A stretch of DNA of 64,000 nucleotides from Tenebrio molitor (lineage: Eukaryota; Arthropoda; Insecta; Coleoptera; Tenebrionidae): positions 32,116,001-32,180,000 of the forward strand of contig NC_091046.1 of assembly GCF_963966145.1 (NCBI RefSeq), given 5' to 3'. Below the pieces are notes generated by a model. The model searched no databases, was not told where the DNA came from, and worked only from the letters and a program-made list of their open reading frames with translations. The translations under genes and the position numbers were made by a program. Below, one piece after another: positions 11,601 through 23,600 of this stretch; the stretch's first letter is position 1; each line of letters begins with the position of its first letter.

Positions 11601-14600
11601 CAAACTACACTTTCATAATAATTATCAACGGATTATTTCTGAAAACAAGCTTCAGAAGCCTGTTTCTGATTATTTAAATATTTAAACATTATTTACTAAA
11701 CAAATGGATATCAAGCCATGCAACTATGTATATTTTTAAGCAAAAAAAGAAAGTCAAAGATAAAGATGTATTAATCATATCGTCAGAAGTTTATTTCGAA
11801 AACAAATGATCAGTTAAATTAACTGCTGCGAAAAACAGTAAAAGAATCCAAAAACGCTTTAAACATAACAACTGATAAAAACGTAAAAACATTATATTGT
11901 TACATTCAAACACATGCAAAGAATAACAGGCGTTAACTACTGACAGGATGTTTCAAAATCAATCTGTGCCTTGAATCCAAATGGACCATGTCAGTTTCCA
12001 TTTCAAATAACCTATGTCATGCATTGAACTTGACACTGAAGTGTTTATGCTGTAATAGTAATTTACGTTATAAGTCCGGTAGGTTACTTGTAAAATGTCT
12101 AAACGAGTACCTGTTACAAGTACTACCGGATGTATATCGTAATGTATTTTATTTCATACTGGAAGTCTCTTGTGCATCATAATTTTATTTCAAAAATTAA
12201 AGAATCACATTATTCTGTGAAAATAGCATCACCTTTTTCCTGTGACAACGGCCGTTGCTATTGTTTTTTTTTAGATTGAATATTTTTTGACTTTTTCACT
12301 TTTCAGTGTCAGATTTGATGGATAAAAATAAAACAGTCCGGTAGGTGTTGCTTAGTGACACTTTCCGGCTCTGATACTGTTATAACTCACCTACCGGACT
12401 CAAATTGATGATGCAATCGAACACCTACCGGATAGTATGAAATAAAAGAGTTTAAATAGCATTAGCTGTTTTTTTATTCTAGATACAAAGACTCTTCAAT
12501 TTCTAGTTCAATGCATTACACAGGTCATTTACAATGAAAAGCGACGTTGGTCCATTTAGAACAGCAGAAAAAGTAGACACATACTGTTACATTTTAAAAG
12601 TTCTCAAACATTCGACCACCGTGCGCACGACTCGCGGCGATTTCCGTTTTCCGCGGAAAACCAAAAAAAGCCGCGGTTGGGAGGGCCGAAACTATAAAAC
12701 GGGGAAACCAGTTTTCCGTCAATTTGTCGCGGTTTTGTCGTCATATCTGTGCAGGAGTGGATAGTGGGCTGAAAGGGGTGAGTGGTTGAGCGCGTCGGGA
12801 TCCGAAGAGGGAGAGGACGGGAGCGTCCGAGAAGTCCGAACCAAGACTCCGGAGAGCGGATTTGCGGATCTCCGACGGAAGGTACCAGAACGGCCGAACG
12901 CCTGCGTAGCAGAAATTTTCGTTGACCGTTTTTCTTTCCTTGGCGCGGCGAAAACACAAGTGGTTCGCCAATCGTTTATCGGAAATAGGATACAGCATGT
13001 TATTGAAATGCGTTAAGAAAATTTAAACGGTGATAGAACTCATAAAAACAAATTACTTTTCTTTTACCATTTTTTCGAAAAATCATTCTAAACCCAGATA
13101 AAATTTTAACTAGTTTGATCGTAAATTCTAGTATAGTTTGTGCAGCGAGAGATTGGTTGACATAAGAATCACTAAATCCTACGTAGAGAAAGTAGCACTT
13201 AGCGCACGTAAAATTTGAAATATACCCCTTAAGCAGCAAAATTTTTGCCCTGAAATTATGCTCGTATTCACCAACGCCAGTTAAAGTTATATATAGTTAT
13301 ATAAGTTATATAATAGGTAACTAAAGTAACGAAGTATTTTAACCTACAGTTAACGTTAACTGGCGTTGATGAATACGGCCGTTATTCATGTATTCTAGTA
13401 CATTTTGTAGTGTTGAGTTACAAGTCTACAATTTAAAATCTCCCAATCTCTCGCTGGACAAAGTTTACCCGCCAATGTCTCCGCGCGTACATTAAAAGCG
13501 AACGAAGGGTTTAAGTCCGGTGAACGAGCTGGCTATAAAACTGGTCCATCACGACTTATCCACCGATTTTCTAAATTAACGGCCCTCCCAACCAGCAACG
13601 TCACGTCATCCAAATGGTCACTCAGCACATTTTGTAAAAAAATTAAATATTCTTCACTATTTAAATGTTGAGGTAAGATATGTAGCCCGATTATTCCCTC
13701 TCACACGTTCATCGAAAATCTTGGAAACCACGTTCTCGTATTTGGTGAGGATGTTCTTCCGACCATATGTGGGTATTATGCGAATTGAAAACTCCATCTC
13801 AAGTAAATCCCCCTTCGTTTGTGGTTAAGACGATGCTTAAAAAATTGGGTTCTTCGACGATTTTTTGAAGAAGCCATTGACAAAATGCAATTCGACGTGG
13901 TGGATCTTCTGGTTTTAAGTGTTGGACACGTTGATGATGATAAGGATGTAATCCCTGTTCGTGTAGCCTTCTCCAAATTGTAAAACTTCGTAATGCAAGT
14001 CGTCGGCAACTAACATTCGGTTCTTCCTCAACAGCTTGCAGAATTTCAGGCTCCAAGTCCAAGACACGGCGAGATCTCGGTTGACGGGACTAAAAGTACC
14101 ATAATCCCTTAAATGCTGGACACCATTCACAAAGGTACGTGCACAGGGAACTTGGCGATCGGGAAATCTCTCCATGTACAAACGCCTAGCTTCATCAGCA
14201 TTTGATAAAGCGTCCCCGTAGATGAGCACCATGTCTGTTAACTCCGGATTAGTGTACTGCACCATTTTTAACGATAATTACGGGAAATTCATTTTCTAAT
14301 AAATTGTAAACACGGCTGCATGCAGGTGAAGGACGTGACTAAATTGTGTCAGTAGGTTTTTGCAAGACCAATCCGTCTGGGTTTTTGCCGTATTTACTTT
14401 TTTTGTGTTAACCTTTTTCGTACGAAACCGTTGTTCTTTCACCGTTCCATCCATAAACGACTGGATGACACGGAATACGATGAAAATAAATTTGACTTTT
14501 CGAAAAAATGGTAAATAGGAAGTAAATAGAAAAGTATCTAATTTGTTTCGATGAGTTCTATCACCGTTAAAATTTTCTTAACGCATTTCAATAACACGCT

Positions 14601-17600
14601 GTATACCGGGAATCCTTTTTTATTCTTATTAGAACTGTACTCGTAGGACAGTGTAAATAAACCACTTTTACATAATTTCAGTGAAAGTTTAATTCTCCCG
14701 GCTACCGGATAGGTCGTCACCACCCTCCCTCCTCAGGGATCGCACTCTCGAGCTACCCCCAGAAGATCTCGACCGAAGTCAAAGAAAAAGAAAATCGTTA
14801 TTAAGGGGAGTTTCTCTCAACGAGAACAAAAAGCAACAAACAAAACTAATAACGTAACAATACTTATGTAGCAATCGTCAAAAAAATTGATCATTAACTT
14901 TCTTCTTCGTTGTAAACAGGATTCTTGGCTTTCTTAAAGGATTTCCTTTACATTTTGTAACTACATACGGGATCTCTGATACGGGGTCATTATAAATGTT
15001 TGTCACAACTAGTGGGCGTAGCGGCGCACCTAAAGCATAGCGCACAGCCACCTACGATGGGACAATCATTTATAATGACCCTGTATAAATATGTATTAAA
15101 TAATAAAATTCTCATTATAGCCATAAGTATTAGGCATTCACGATCTTTTTGGGACCGAGTTGGCTACATATATGTTGGCTATGACCATCTAGTGATTTTG
15201 TTGGCAGTACCTCGGTGACAACTAAATTCCCTAAAGGAAATTGACACTTTTTGTGTTAGGTTAGGTTGTTTTCAGTTTAGGGTTATATTTTCTAGGGATA
15301 GGCACATTGTTGCCGGATCTCTTAAATCTGGTCTGTCCTTTTTAAATTAAATTAAATTTTAAAACGCGTTTTAAAGGCCCACAAGTGCCAAAAAAGGCCC
15401 AATTTACACACGAACGAGTTGAATACAACGTTTTTTTGTTCGACGAGCCCCTTAAAGGCTCCAAATCGCTTAAAATCTTTAAAATTAGCATGACGTTTCG
15501 TTTTGAAAGTTGTGACATTTAACAAAATCCGTTCACGCAGGAGAAAATTCTCAAATTCTGACAGTGTCGAACAAAAAATACTTTTTTTGTTCGACACTGA
15601 TAAATGTCACAACTTGTCAAAACGAAACGTCAAGCTATAGTATAATTCAGAATAAGTGGCATCGCGGTAGGCGTTGATTCTCTAAAGTGAGCTTTATGTT
15701 ATGTCAAAAAATTTACTAAACATGTGAAACCGTCATTACTTTATTCTGAGGTTATGCGTGACATGGTTTTCACCCACAGCAGAGATAACCCCCAGACAAA
15801 TAATACACTTTTCGTAAATGAAACAAGGAAATTCCAAATACTTATAACAAGCAAATAAACACAAAACGATTCCAATGATAATATCAAGGCCAAATTAAAA
15901 GCGAAGGTTACCAACAGCATCGAAACTAGGGTATGATTCGCAAGGGTCTTGCTGCCAACGTAAATTTGAATTTCCAACGCCTACCGCGATGCCACTTATT
16001 CTGATATTATATAATTTCGTTTCACTCGCGTTTTAAAATGGCCCACTCGTGCCAAAAAAGACCCAATTTACGCACGAACTCATTAAATAAACTACTATTT
16101 GGCAATTTATTTTATTTCTTTAAGGGAAATTTAAATTATTTTTACACAATAAATCATTTAGTTTCTTACGAATATTAAAATAATAAATCTGGCAATATAG
16201 TGGCAAGAAAATGTCGAACAGACACTGACAGAAAATAGTTATTTGTATCACTAGGCCAGAAACTGTACGTTTGCGAGCATGAGTACGGTTTGCAATACGA
16301 GTCGATAGACGAGTATGTATTGTAAGTACGAACGCTCGCAAAACAGTTTCTGGACGTGTGATACACAAAATTTTTCATGCCGACTTCTGCGGATTTTTGT
16401 CAAATGGAAGTTAAAGCACTTGTTTTAATAATTGGTATTAGGGACTTTTTTTGTGTTGGCAACACTTACATTTAAACATTTAAATTTTAAAATCAACATC
16501 GCTCTTGTTTCCTGACATTTATTAAATTTAATTAATTTGTTTTGTTTTTGGCATTTTCCTGAAACATTTGTTGTAATAAATACACCAGCCCATATTCAAG
16601 AAGTGGCTCGAAACGTAATTTTAATTAATTAATTTTAGTTAAATACCTATTGCTTCTTTGTAGTTTGTACGTTGTTATAAATAGAAAAACATTTTTAACG
16701 AGCCATTCACACAACAAACATTGGCGTTTGATAGAATTCTGATAACAAATGCCAACCGAAACCGATGACAACTCGAAATCCCTACTTTTAGCCGGACTAG
16801 GCCGGCAATGCATGTGTTTCTGGACGATTTCGAGATCTGTAATTTACCAAATTCCGGCCGGAGGCACGAAAAAAAAAATTGCATCCGTTGCATCACTGAG
16901 TCAGTTAGTCCAACATGAAAAGAAAAAATCATAGCCAACTCGGTCCCAAAAAGATCGTGAATGCCTAATACAGTTTTTCTTTTTTTTTTTTTAATTTGGA
17001 ACGTAAAGCTGGATATTTATTTACCGGGTCCAAATGGATTGTGGGTTGCATTTTCAATTCCGTGGGGGCTCATTATTACTTTGTATTTTGGTTCAGAATC
17101 TAATTTGCAATTAACCATAATTAACCATGGAGGCAAAAAAAATAAATACAGAAATTAATGTGAATGTCCAATACTCATAATTATAAAGTATGTTGAAAAC
17201 CACAAAGAATTATGGTCGGAATGATTTTCAAAATATATTCTGAAATTTTGTATTTTCTTTCATTACTATAGTTAGTATTTGTTGACTTTAAACCTAAATG
17301 TCATAATTTGATTTTACTTCATTTTTAAATCTTAATTTACTTGTTAAAAAATTCTGTTTCACAATTGACTGATATTCAAAGCATAACTAATACAATGAAT
17401 CTACATTCCAAAAATAAAAAGGAATATTTATAACGTAAATAGATACCTATTTTTCAAAAGCAGAACTCAGGAAACATTGATCTTAAAAGGACATCCAGAA
17501 TGCCTGGGCCCATAATCCTTGTATAGTTGTAATCTTTGGAAAAGAACAAACATAATAAAGCTAAAGACTGTCAAAGCAATCATTAAAATAGTTCTAAAAA

Positions 17601-20600
17601 TAACTATCCAAAAACTAACAGAAAGCATTAAAATGAAAAGCAAATGCGCAAATAAAACAGGCAGAATAGAATACACTACACTATACCAAGCTGACACAAT
17701 ATTAAAGTAATAATTATGATATTTGATGCCTACCTTTTCTCGTATAATAGTCTAATATTTCCTTCAATTCTTTCCAGTCAACCTCTCCATCTTCTCCAGC
17801 CACATTCTTAAACAATTTTACAACAATTTCGTTTTCTTTAATCTCATATGGTGTTAGCTTTGGTTTAATCTGCAAGTATATTAATAAATATAGTATTGAG
17901 CAGAACCTTGATTAGCCGACTTATATTGACTGGCCCTAATTCAAATAATCAGAGGTTACATATTCTATAAAACAAGGGTAGGTATTTTTAGAAATTAATT
18001 ACATTATCTCTAGACTCTATACGATGAACTTTATTATTTATGCAGTTAGTTCCATGTTCTACTATATTCAATATGATTTTCAATAACAAAATCACATTAA
18101 ATAGAATATTTATGCTTTTACAAAACTAATTTTCAATAAAATGTATCAATTAGACATGACACTCTCTACAATAAAAATTGTGGAACACTTACCTCAGCAT
18201 CATCAGTTATTCCTATTTGTAGATCGTTTTCCCTAAAAACAAAAAATATTAAGTAACAACAACATGAGAAAAAGGGTATCGTTAAACATTATTCTCACAG
18301 GTTAAAATAACACATCTTCGTATCAACTTGAACATTTTATTCTTGCTTGAGTATTACTAATAAATACTATCAACATTGAAAACACGAACGATTATAATAC
18401 AAAAGGAAAATCACTAAATGCGCTCCATAAGAAATGCTAGTAAAGTCAACATTAGATATTTAAAGTATCTGTAAAAACCGAAGATTGTAATAGCATATTG
18501 TATAAATTCTATAAAATATAATCTACATTTCTGCAACTTAATATAATATTCTGTTGACAATTTCTATCTTCAAAGATAAAACCATACAAAATTATGTATT
18601 AAGAAAATAGGTCTTCAAACTTCTATACGTGTAATAAAATTAATGTGCAATTAGCAAAACTTCTAGAGGTTTATGTTAGGCCTAGTACCTTGTCACTACT
18701 TACACCAGTAAGACATTTCAAGGGTAGTTACAGTTAAACTTCAACTAAGCATTAATTATGGTTTGTAAAGAAACTCATTCAAACTGAAAGCACGGAGACA
18801 AAAAAATGTATAAAGAAAACATATAGAGGTTACCCAATTCATTTCATAACAAGCTAACAATAAAGGTAAATGGGGCATTGAAATAACGACACCTTTTGGA
18901 ACTATTAAGCAGGTATACTTATTTTATTATCTTAACATTAGGTAACCCATATACTTATAAAATCATTGAAGGAAGGAATTGAATGGAAATCAGAATGTAG
19001 TGGATCGTAACTAATATGTACTTAATAATAAATATGTAACACAACAAGAGTTAGACACTTTTACAACTACATTTAAGTGACTAAATTCATTACTTCTTAT
19101 TAATTACTAATAGCACCTTTTAATCTCTTTGTATGAATAATTTAACAAATTAATATATTTTTAAAGGACGCAGAGAATTATGAGTGAACTCTTATGGTAA
19201 ATTTTATATAGGACGTTACAATTGAATTTTATCACGATAATCTAACTTGAAAAACCGATTTTGTGCTCAAGTGCTTCTTAAAGTAGCAAAGCTATATTAA
19301 TGTTTTTAAAAATTTCCATCACCTGTTAGTATGTACTTACAAAATAATTTACTTTTTAAAAATGAAACTTATGAACGAAACAGCTTATTGAAAAAATTTG
19401 TAATCGGATCAGAACTTCTTGAACCACGAGAATCTCTATTAGGATCTGTCGGATATTGAGGGTATTGAGGATATTGAGGGTAAGGTTGCTGAGGGGTTTG
19501 CGGATACGGATATTGTCCATATGAAGTTTGAGGATACGGATAAGGATTACTCGGATATGGATTTGAAGGGTAAGGATTTGAGTAGGGGTTAGCAGGTGGA
19601 GGTGGATAAGGACTGGTTGGAGTAGGAGCAGAATATGGATTTGACGGAGTAGTAGAGTAAGGACTTGAAGGTGCATCACGATAAGGATTTTGAGGCCGAC
19701 GATAATCATCTTCATCGTCAACCTCATTATCCCGGGTACTAGTAGGCAAATTATCAGAATAAGAACCATCATACTGCATGTTATTTTGATGTTCGGAAAA
19801 TACTCGCAGAAGAAATTCTCCTTCTTCATTTGGATCGAAGGTGGAAGGCACGATACAATAGGTACCTCGCGGCAACTTGAATCGACAGCTCACTTCACGC
19901 AAATTTATAAAACTTGGTGATCTGGCCACGGAAGCGTTATATTTAAAGAAATTGAGGTCGAGCGGTTTTGGAACTCGATCCGGGTACGGCAGCTGAAATA
20001 TTTTTAAATAATTCAATTAATTTAACTAATCTTGTTTCTTTGTTTGAAATTGAATATAGTGCAGCAGGTTTAGGAGTAGCAACTGACTTACGTGATAAAT
20101 TGCAAAACCTATAGTAAGCAAATCTATTCCACCGCTGCGACGCATTTGCCGACGATTTTTCTGCATAAGAGCAATAATCACAGTGCACTTATCTTCTTCA
20201 TCTCCTTCATCTACTTCTTCCAAAACCACACGGTATTGGGGATTGTGGAAAAATGTATCTACAATTTTCATATCATTTTAGGAGTCTATTGCAAATTACT
20301 TATTATTTACCCAAGAAATTACGACAGCCACCTGCTGTTACACCACGAACCCATTCTCCTTCAAACACAGACATCTCCCATTTTTTGTTTCGGCCCTCCG
20401 TCAATTCGTCTTCGGCAAGTGAATCAGGATTCAAATTACAAATTTCTAATCGATCGAAATGACTTTGAAAATCTTTAAAGGACATCCAGAATTCGCCGTC
20501 TGCATCAAAATTAAGACCGAGTTCTTCTTTTTGGTCTTCGGATATATACTGCCATTCGGGAGAACTAAAATTCATGGCTGTTTGAAATGGTCAGTGATAT

Positions 20601-23600
20601 TTCAAATTACATTTACTGATCGCTCCAAGCTCCATTCCATTCGGATTCATTGCCCCATGGATTCCTTAATCTCAATAATGGTATTTTTCCCGATACATTT
20701 GGTGTTGCAATGTTAACATACTGAACTTTTGTGATACTATAAGCATGACCACGGATGAGGCCTTCTGGAGTTTGGGCTTCAAGAACGTCGGGATCAGGCT
20801 ATTAACAGACTTAACGTTCAATAGACAATAATACAAATTGAACACAATATTAAAAATTAACAAGGAAATGTGCGCACAATGTAATTAAGGACGAAATCCA
20901 TTCATTTCCAAAATTGTCTGTTTCTTATTAATGTACAATACGTGCTTTTAAGTTTTTAATTATATATATATATATATATTCGTATGAAGAAAATTACAAT
21001 TAAAATTCGAAATTCATAAAATAATTATGGTAAATTATATGTTTTTAATTTGTTGTAGCCAATTTAGGGCGTCTTCGGTAAGTAGATGTAGTTTGGAGAA
21101 ACCTTGCTGGAATTTAGTAAGGGGACATTCTTCCAAAATGTGTTGGATGGTTTCTTTTTCTGCACCGCATTCACAAGAAGGGTTTTCACGAATGTTCCAG
21201 TGAAACAACATATTATTGCATTTGCCATGCCCGGTTCTAAAACGATTTAATTTACACCAGATTTTCCTAGGTAGGTCAAATCCCGGAAGTTGTTTTGTAG
21301 GATCCTCAATTAGATTTTTATTGAAAATATCTACGTCTTGCCAGGCTGCTTTCCAATAGTCAGATTTGGAAAATGGTTCCATGAGAAATTCTTCTTTCCA
21401 AAGTGGTTTACGCGATTTTAATCTAAAGGGTGGTAAATTTGCCATTTCTTGTGTTATGGAGTACATGTTCGGTGAATTTTGAAATTTATCCCAAATTCGT
21501 TTTGTTACGTATTTTCTTCTAATATCGTACGGAATAATGTGCGCTAGGACATGTAGCCATGGTGTTGGAGTAGATTTTAAAGTACCCGTTATTATTCGAA
21601 GTGTGGTATTCAATTGAGCATCTATTTTGTTCACGTGTGCACTGTTCTTCCAGACAGGGCAACAATATTCTGCCGTTGAATATACTAGAGCTAGTCCTGT
21701 GATACGTAAAGTGTGTGCATTCGCTCCCCAACTTGTGCCCGCGAGTTTATGTATAATGTTGTTTCTCGTTTTCAGTTTCTGTTTTTAATTATAATAACCA
21801 CGTAATATCATATCCCACCTCCACCCGGCGGCACGGCAATTTTGCCGGAGTACATATACTATTACGGATATTACTATCAAGTAATAGTGCAGTGCTTATC
21901 AACATAATTACCGGCGTCTCGCCTCCACATTTTGACTTTGTTGTGTTTTATTATGTTCTGTGCCAATGTTAAGGAACTTCCTCACGATGTGACATGAGTA
22001 TAATAATATACCTTTTTGAATTTCAACTATCAATGTGTTATCTAAATCCAGAATTTTTAAATTTTTAAAAAGAGATTGCGGTACTATTCCCGTTGCTGAA
22101 ATTACAAGTGGTAAAATCGAAATTTTTTCTAAACACCAAAGATTTCTCATAGCAACGGAGAGCTCTAAATATTTATTAATTTTTGTGTTATATGTCTGTG
22201 TTATATTATGTGAATTTGGAACAGCTATATCTAAAAGATATGGTTGCTTTTGTTGTTTATTTAAAATTATAATGTCTGGTCTGTTATGCTTAATATGAAT
22301 GTCAGTTAAAACTGTTCTATCAAAATATAACTTGTAACTGTCATTTTCCAAACAACTTTCTGGTGTATAACTATAATGTGGTTGTGTATTCTTTAATAAA
22401 TTGCTAAATTCATGTGTATAATTTTAGCGAATATATCGTGACGTTTTTTATATTCGCTTTGAGCCAAAACGGTGCAAGAAGAAATGATATGTTCAATTGT
22501 TTCCCCTTCAGTTCCGCAAATCCTACATTTATCAATTATCGATTGTAAACCGCATATGTGTTAATATTGATCATATTGAAAATTCTATATTTCTTAAACA
22601 ATTTAATGTTTAGTCCATAATTTAGATCTACAGTCAGGGCAACACTAATGTCGTGTGAAAATCAAGGTTGAAATATACCAGTCACCCGGATTGCTGCAAC
22701 TAAAAATACCAACATTTCTTCTGACGTACGCAACAAAAAGAACGATCCACACAATCACTCACTGTATTTGAAGTCCGCAGTTGCAAAACGTTTTTGCTCT
22801 ATATAGACGTATTTGCGGTTGCAACAGTCGGGGATATTTTGAGAAGTACATAGATACAGTCCACGCGTTTTAGGATGGCGAGAGCCGGCGCACCACGATT
22901 GGTGCTTCGGAACGGTTCGGTAAATAAGAGTCGTTGCAGTGGCGTAACAACAAAGAATTAGATCGAATATCTAAGTTTCTTTTAAGCTGTTTGCATTTCC
23001 AGTTAACTGTCTACCTATGTGTAAATGATAGGCCTTGCTTTTATGATTATCCGGGGTTAAATAATTCCTGGACATTTCTTGAAACTGAGTCATAAACCGA
23101 TAAGATTCCGCCGCTGGAACTTTTCATGCGGCAGGCTGGCGCGCTTTCATTGCGCATCGAAGCCGGTCGCCGTCCTAAAACGCGTGACCTGTACATCCCT
23201 ATACGACAGTATAGTCTAATTTTTCATATTTTCATTTATATTTGAAGCTTCAATAAGTAATATATAAATTAAATAACAATCTCTTGCTTTGCGATAGATA
23301 ACCTAAATTCCACAAAAACTTGACAAACCTCACTGAAACTAGAGAATAGTGGAAAATGCTATCCTTGTCTAATAATGAAAGCTTAAATCATATCAAAAGA
23401 AGTTCTGAAGTTACAAGCTTTAGTTTCTCAGGTAAAAAAATATTCTACATCCGCTTATATCGTATTATTTGAATATGATATAATAACATGATTACGTTAA
23501 ACTTAAACATAATTAAATTTTGATGCATATTATGTAAATTAAATGAAAAGTCCTTAATAACCATTTTTAATCAAAATGCTAACCGGTGGGTGTGTCAGTT

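Larger units (their letters stand above)
12991..14603 (-). mobile_element. Mariner-type DNA transposon with broken transposase
   Basis: Inverted repeats of about 110 bp, starting TACAGCATGTTATTGAAATG, bound 1.6 kb with TA on both sides. The minus-strand transposase starts at 14265: MVQYTNPELTDMVLIYGDAL, a helix-turn-helix of the DUF4817 type, with RQVPCARTF. It shifts frame near 14060 (DLEPEILQAVEEEPNVSCRR), continues HPYHHQRVQHLKPEDPPRR, then LTTNEGGFT and FNSHNTHIW, and later PARSPDLNP. It is a DDE transposase of the insect mariner/IS630 group with frameshifts. A second element (13133-13466) is inserted in its 3' part. Confidence 0.75.
15129..16970. mobile_element. TIR element hosting other insertions
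   Basis: TATTAGGCATTCACGATCTT at 15129 is repeated inverted at 16932-16970, about 40 bp and almost perfect, continuing through TTTTGGGACCGAGTTGGCTA. Between them lie at least three other repeats (15358-15597, 15644-16012, 16245-16365). No transposase was recognised. TA ends suggest the Tc1/mariner group. Confidence 0.65.

Noticed and set aside
12604..13016. Overlapping Arg/Pro/Ser-rich ORFs in the GC-rich island as a gene
   Set aside because: High G+C keeps all frames open; there is no domain, and candidates exist on both strands.
19356..19829. 157-codon leucine/isoleucine-rich frame overlapping the calpain tail
   Set aside because: It is the +1 shadow of the NPYPSNPYP repeat and has no independent support.
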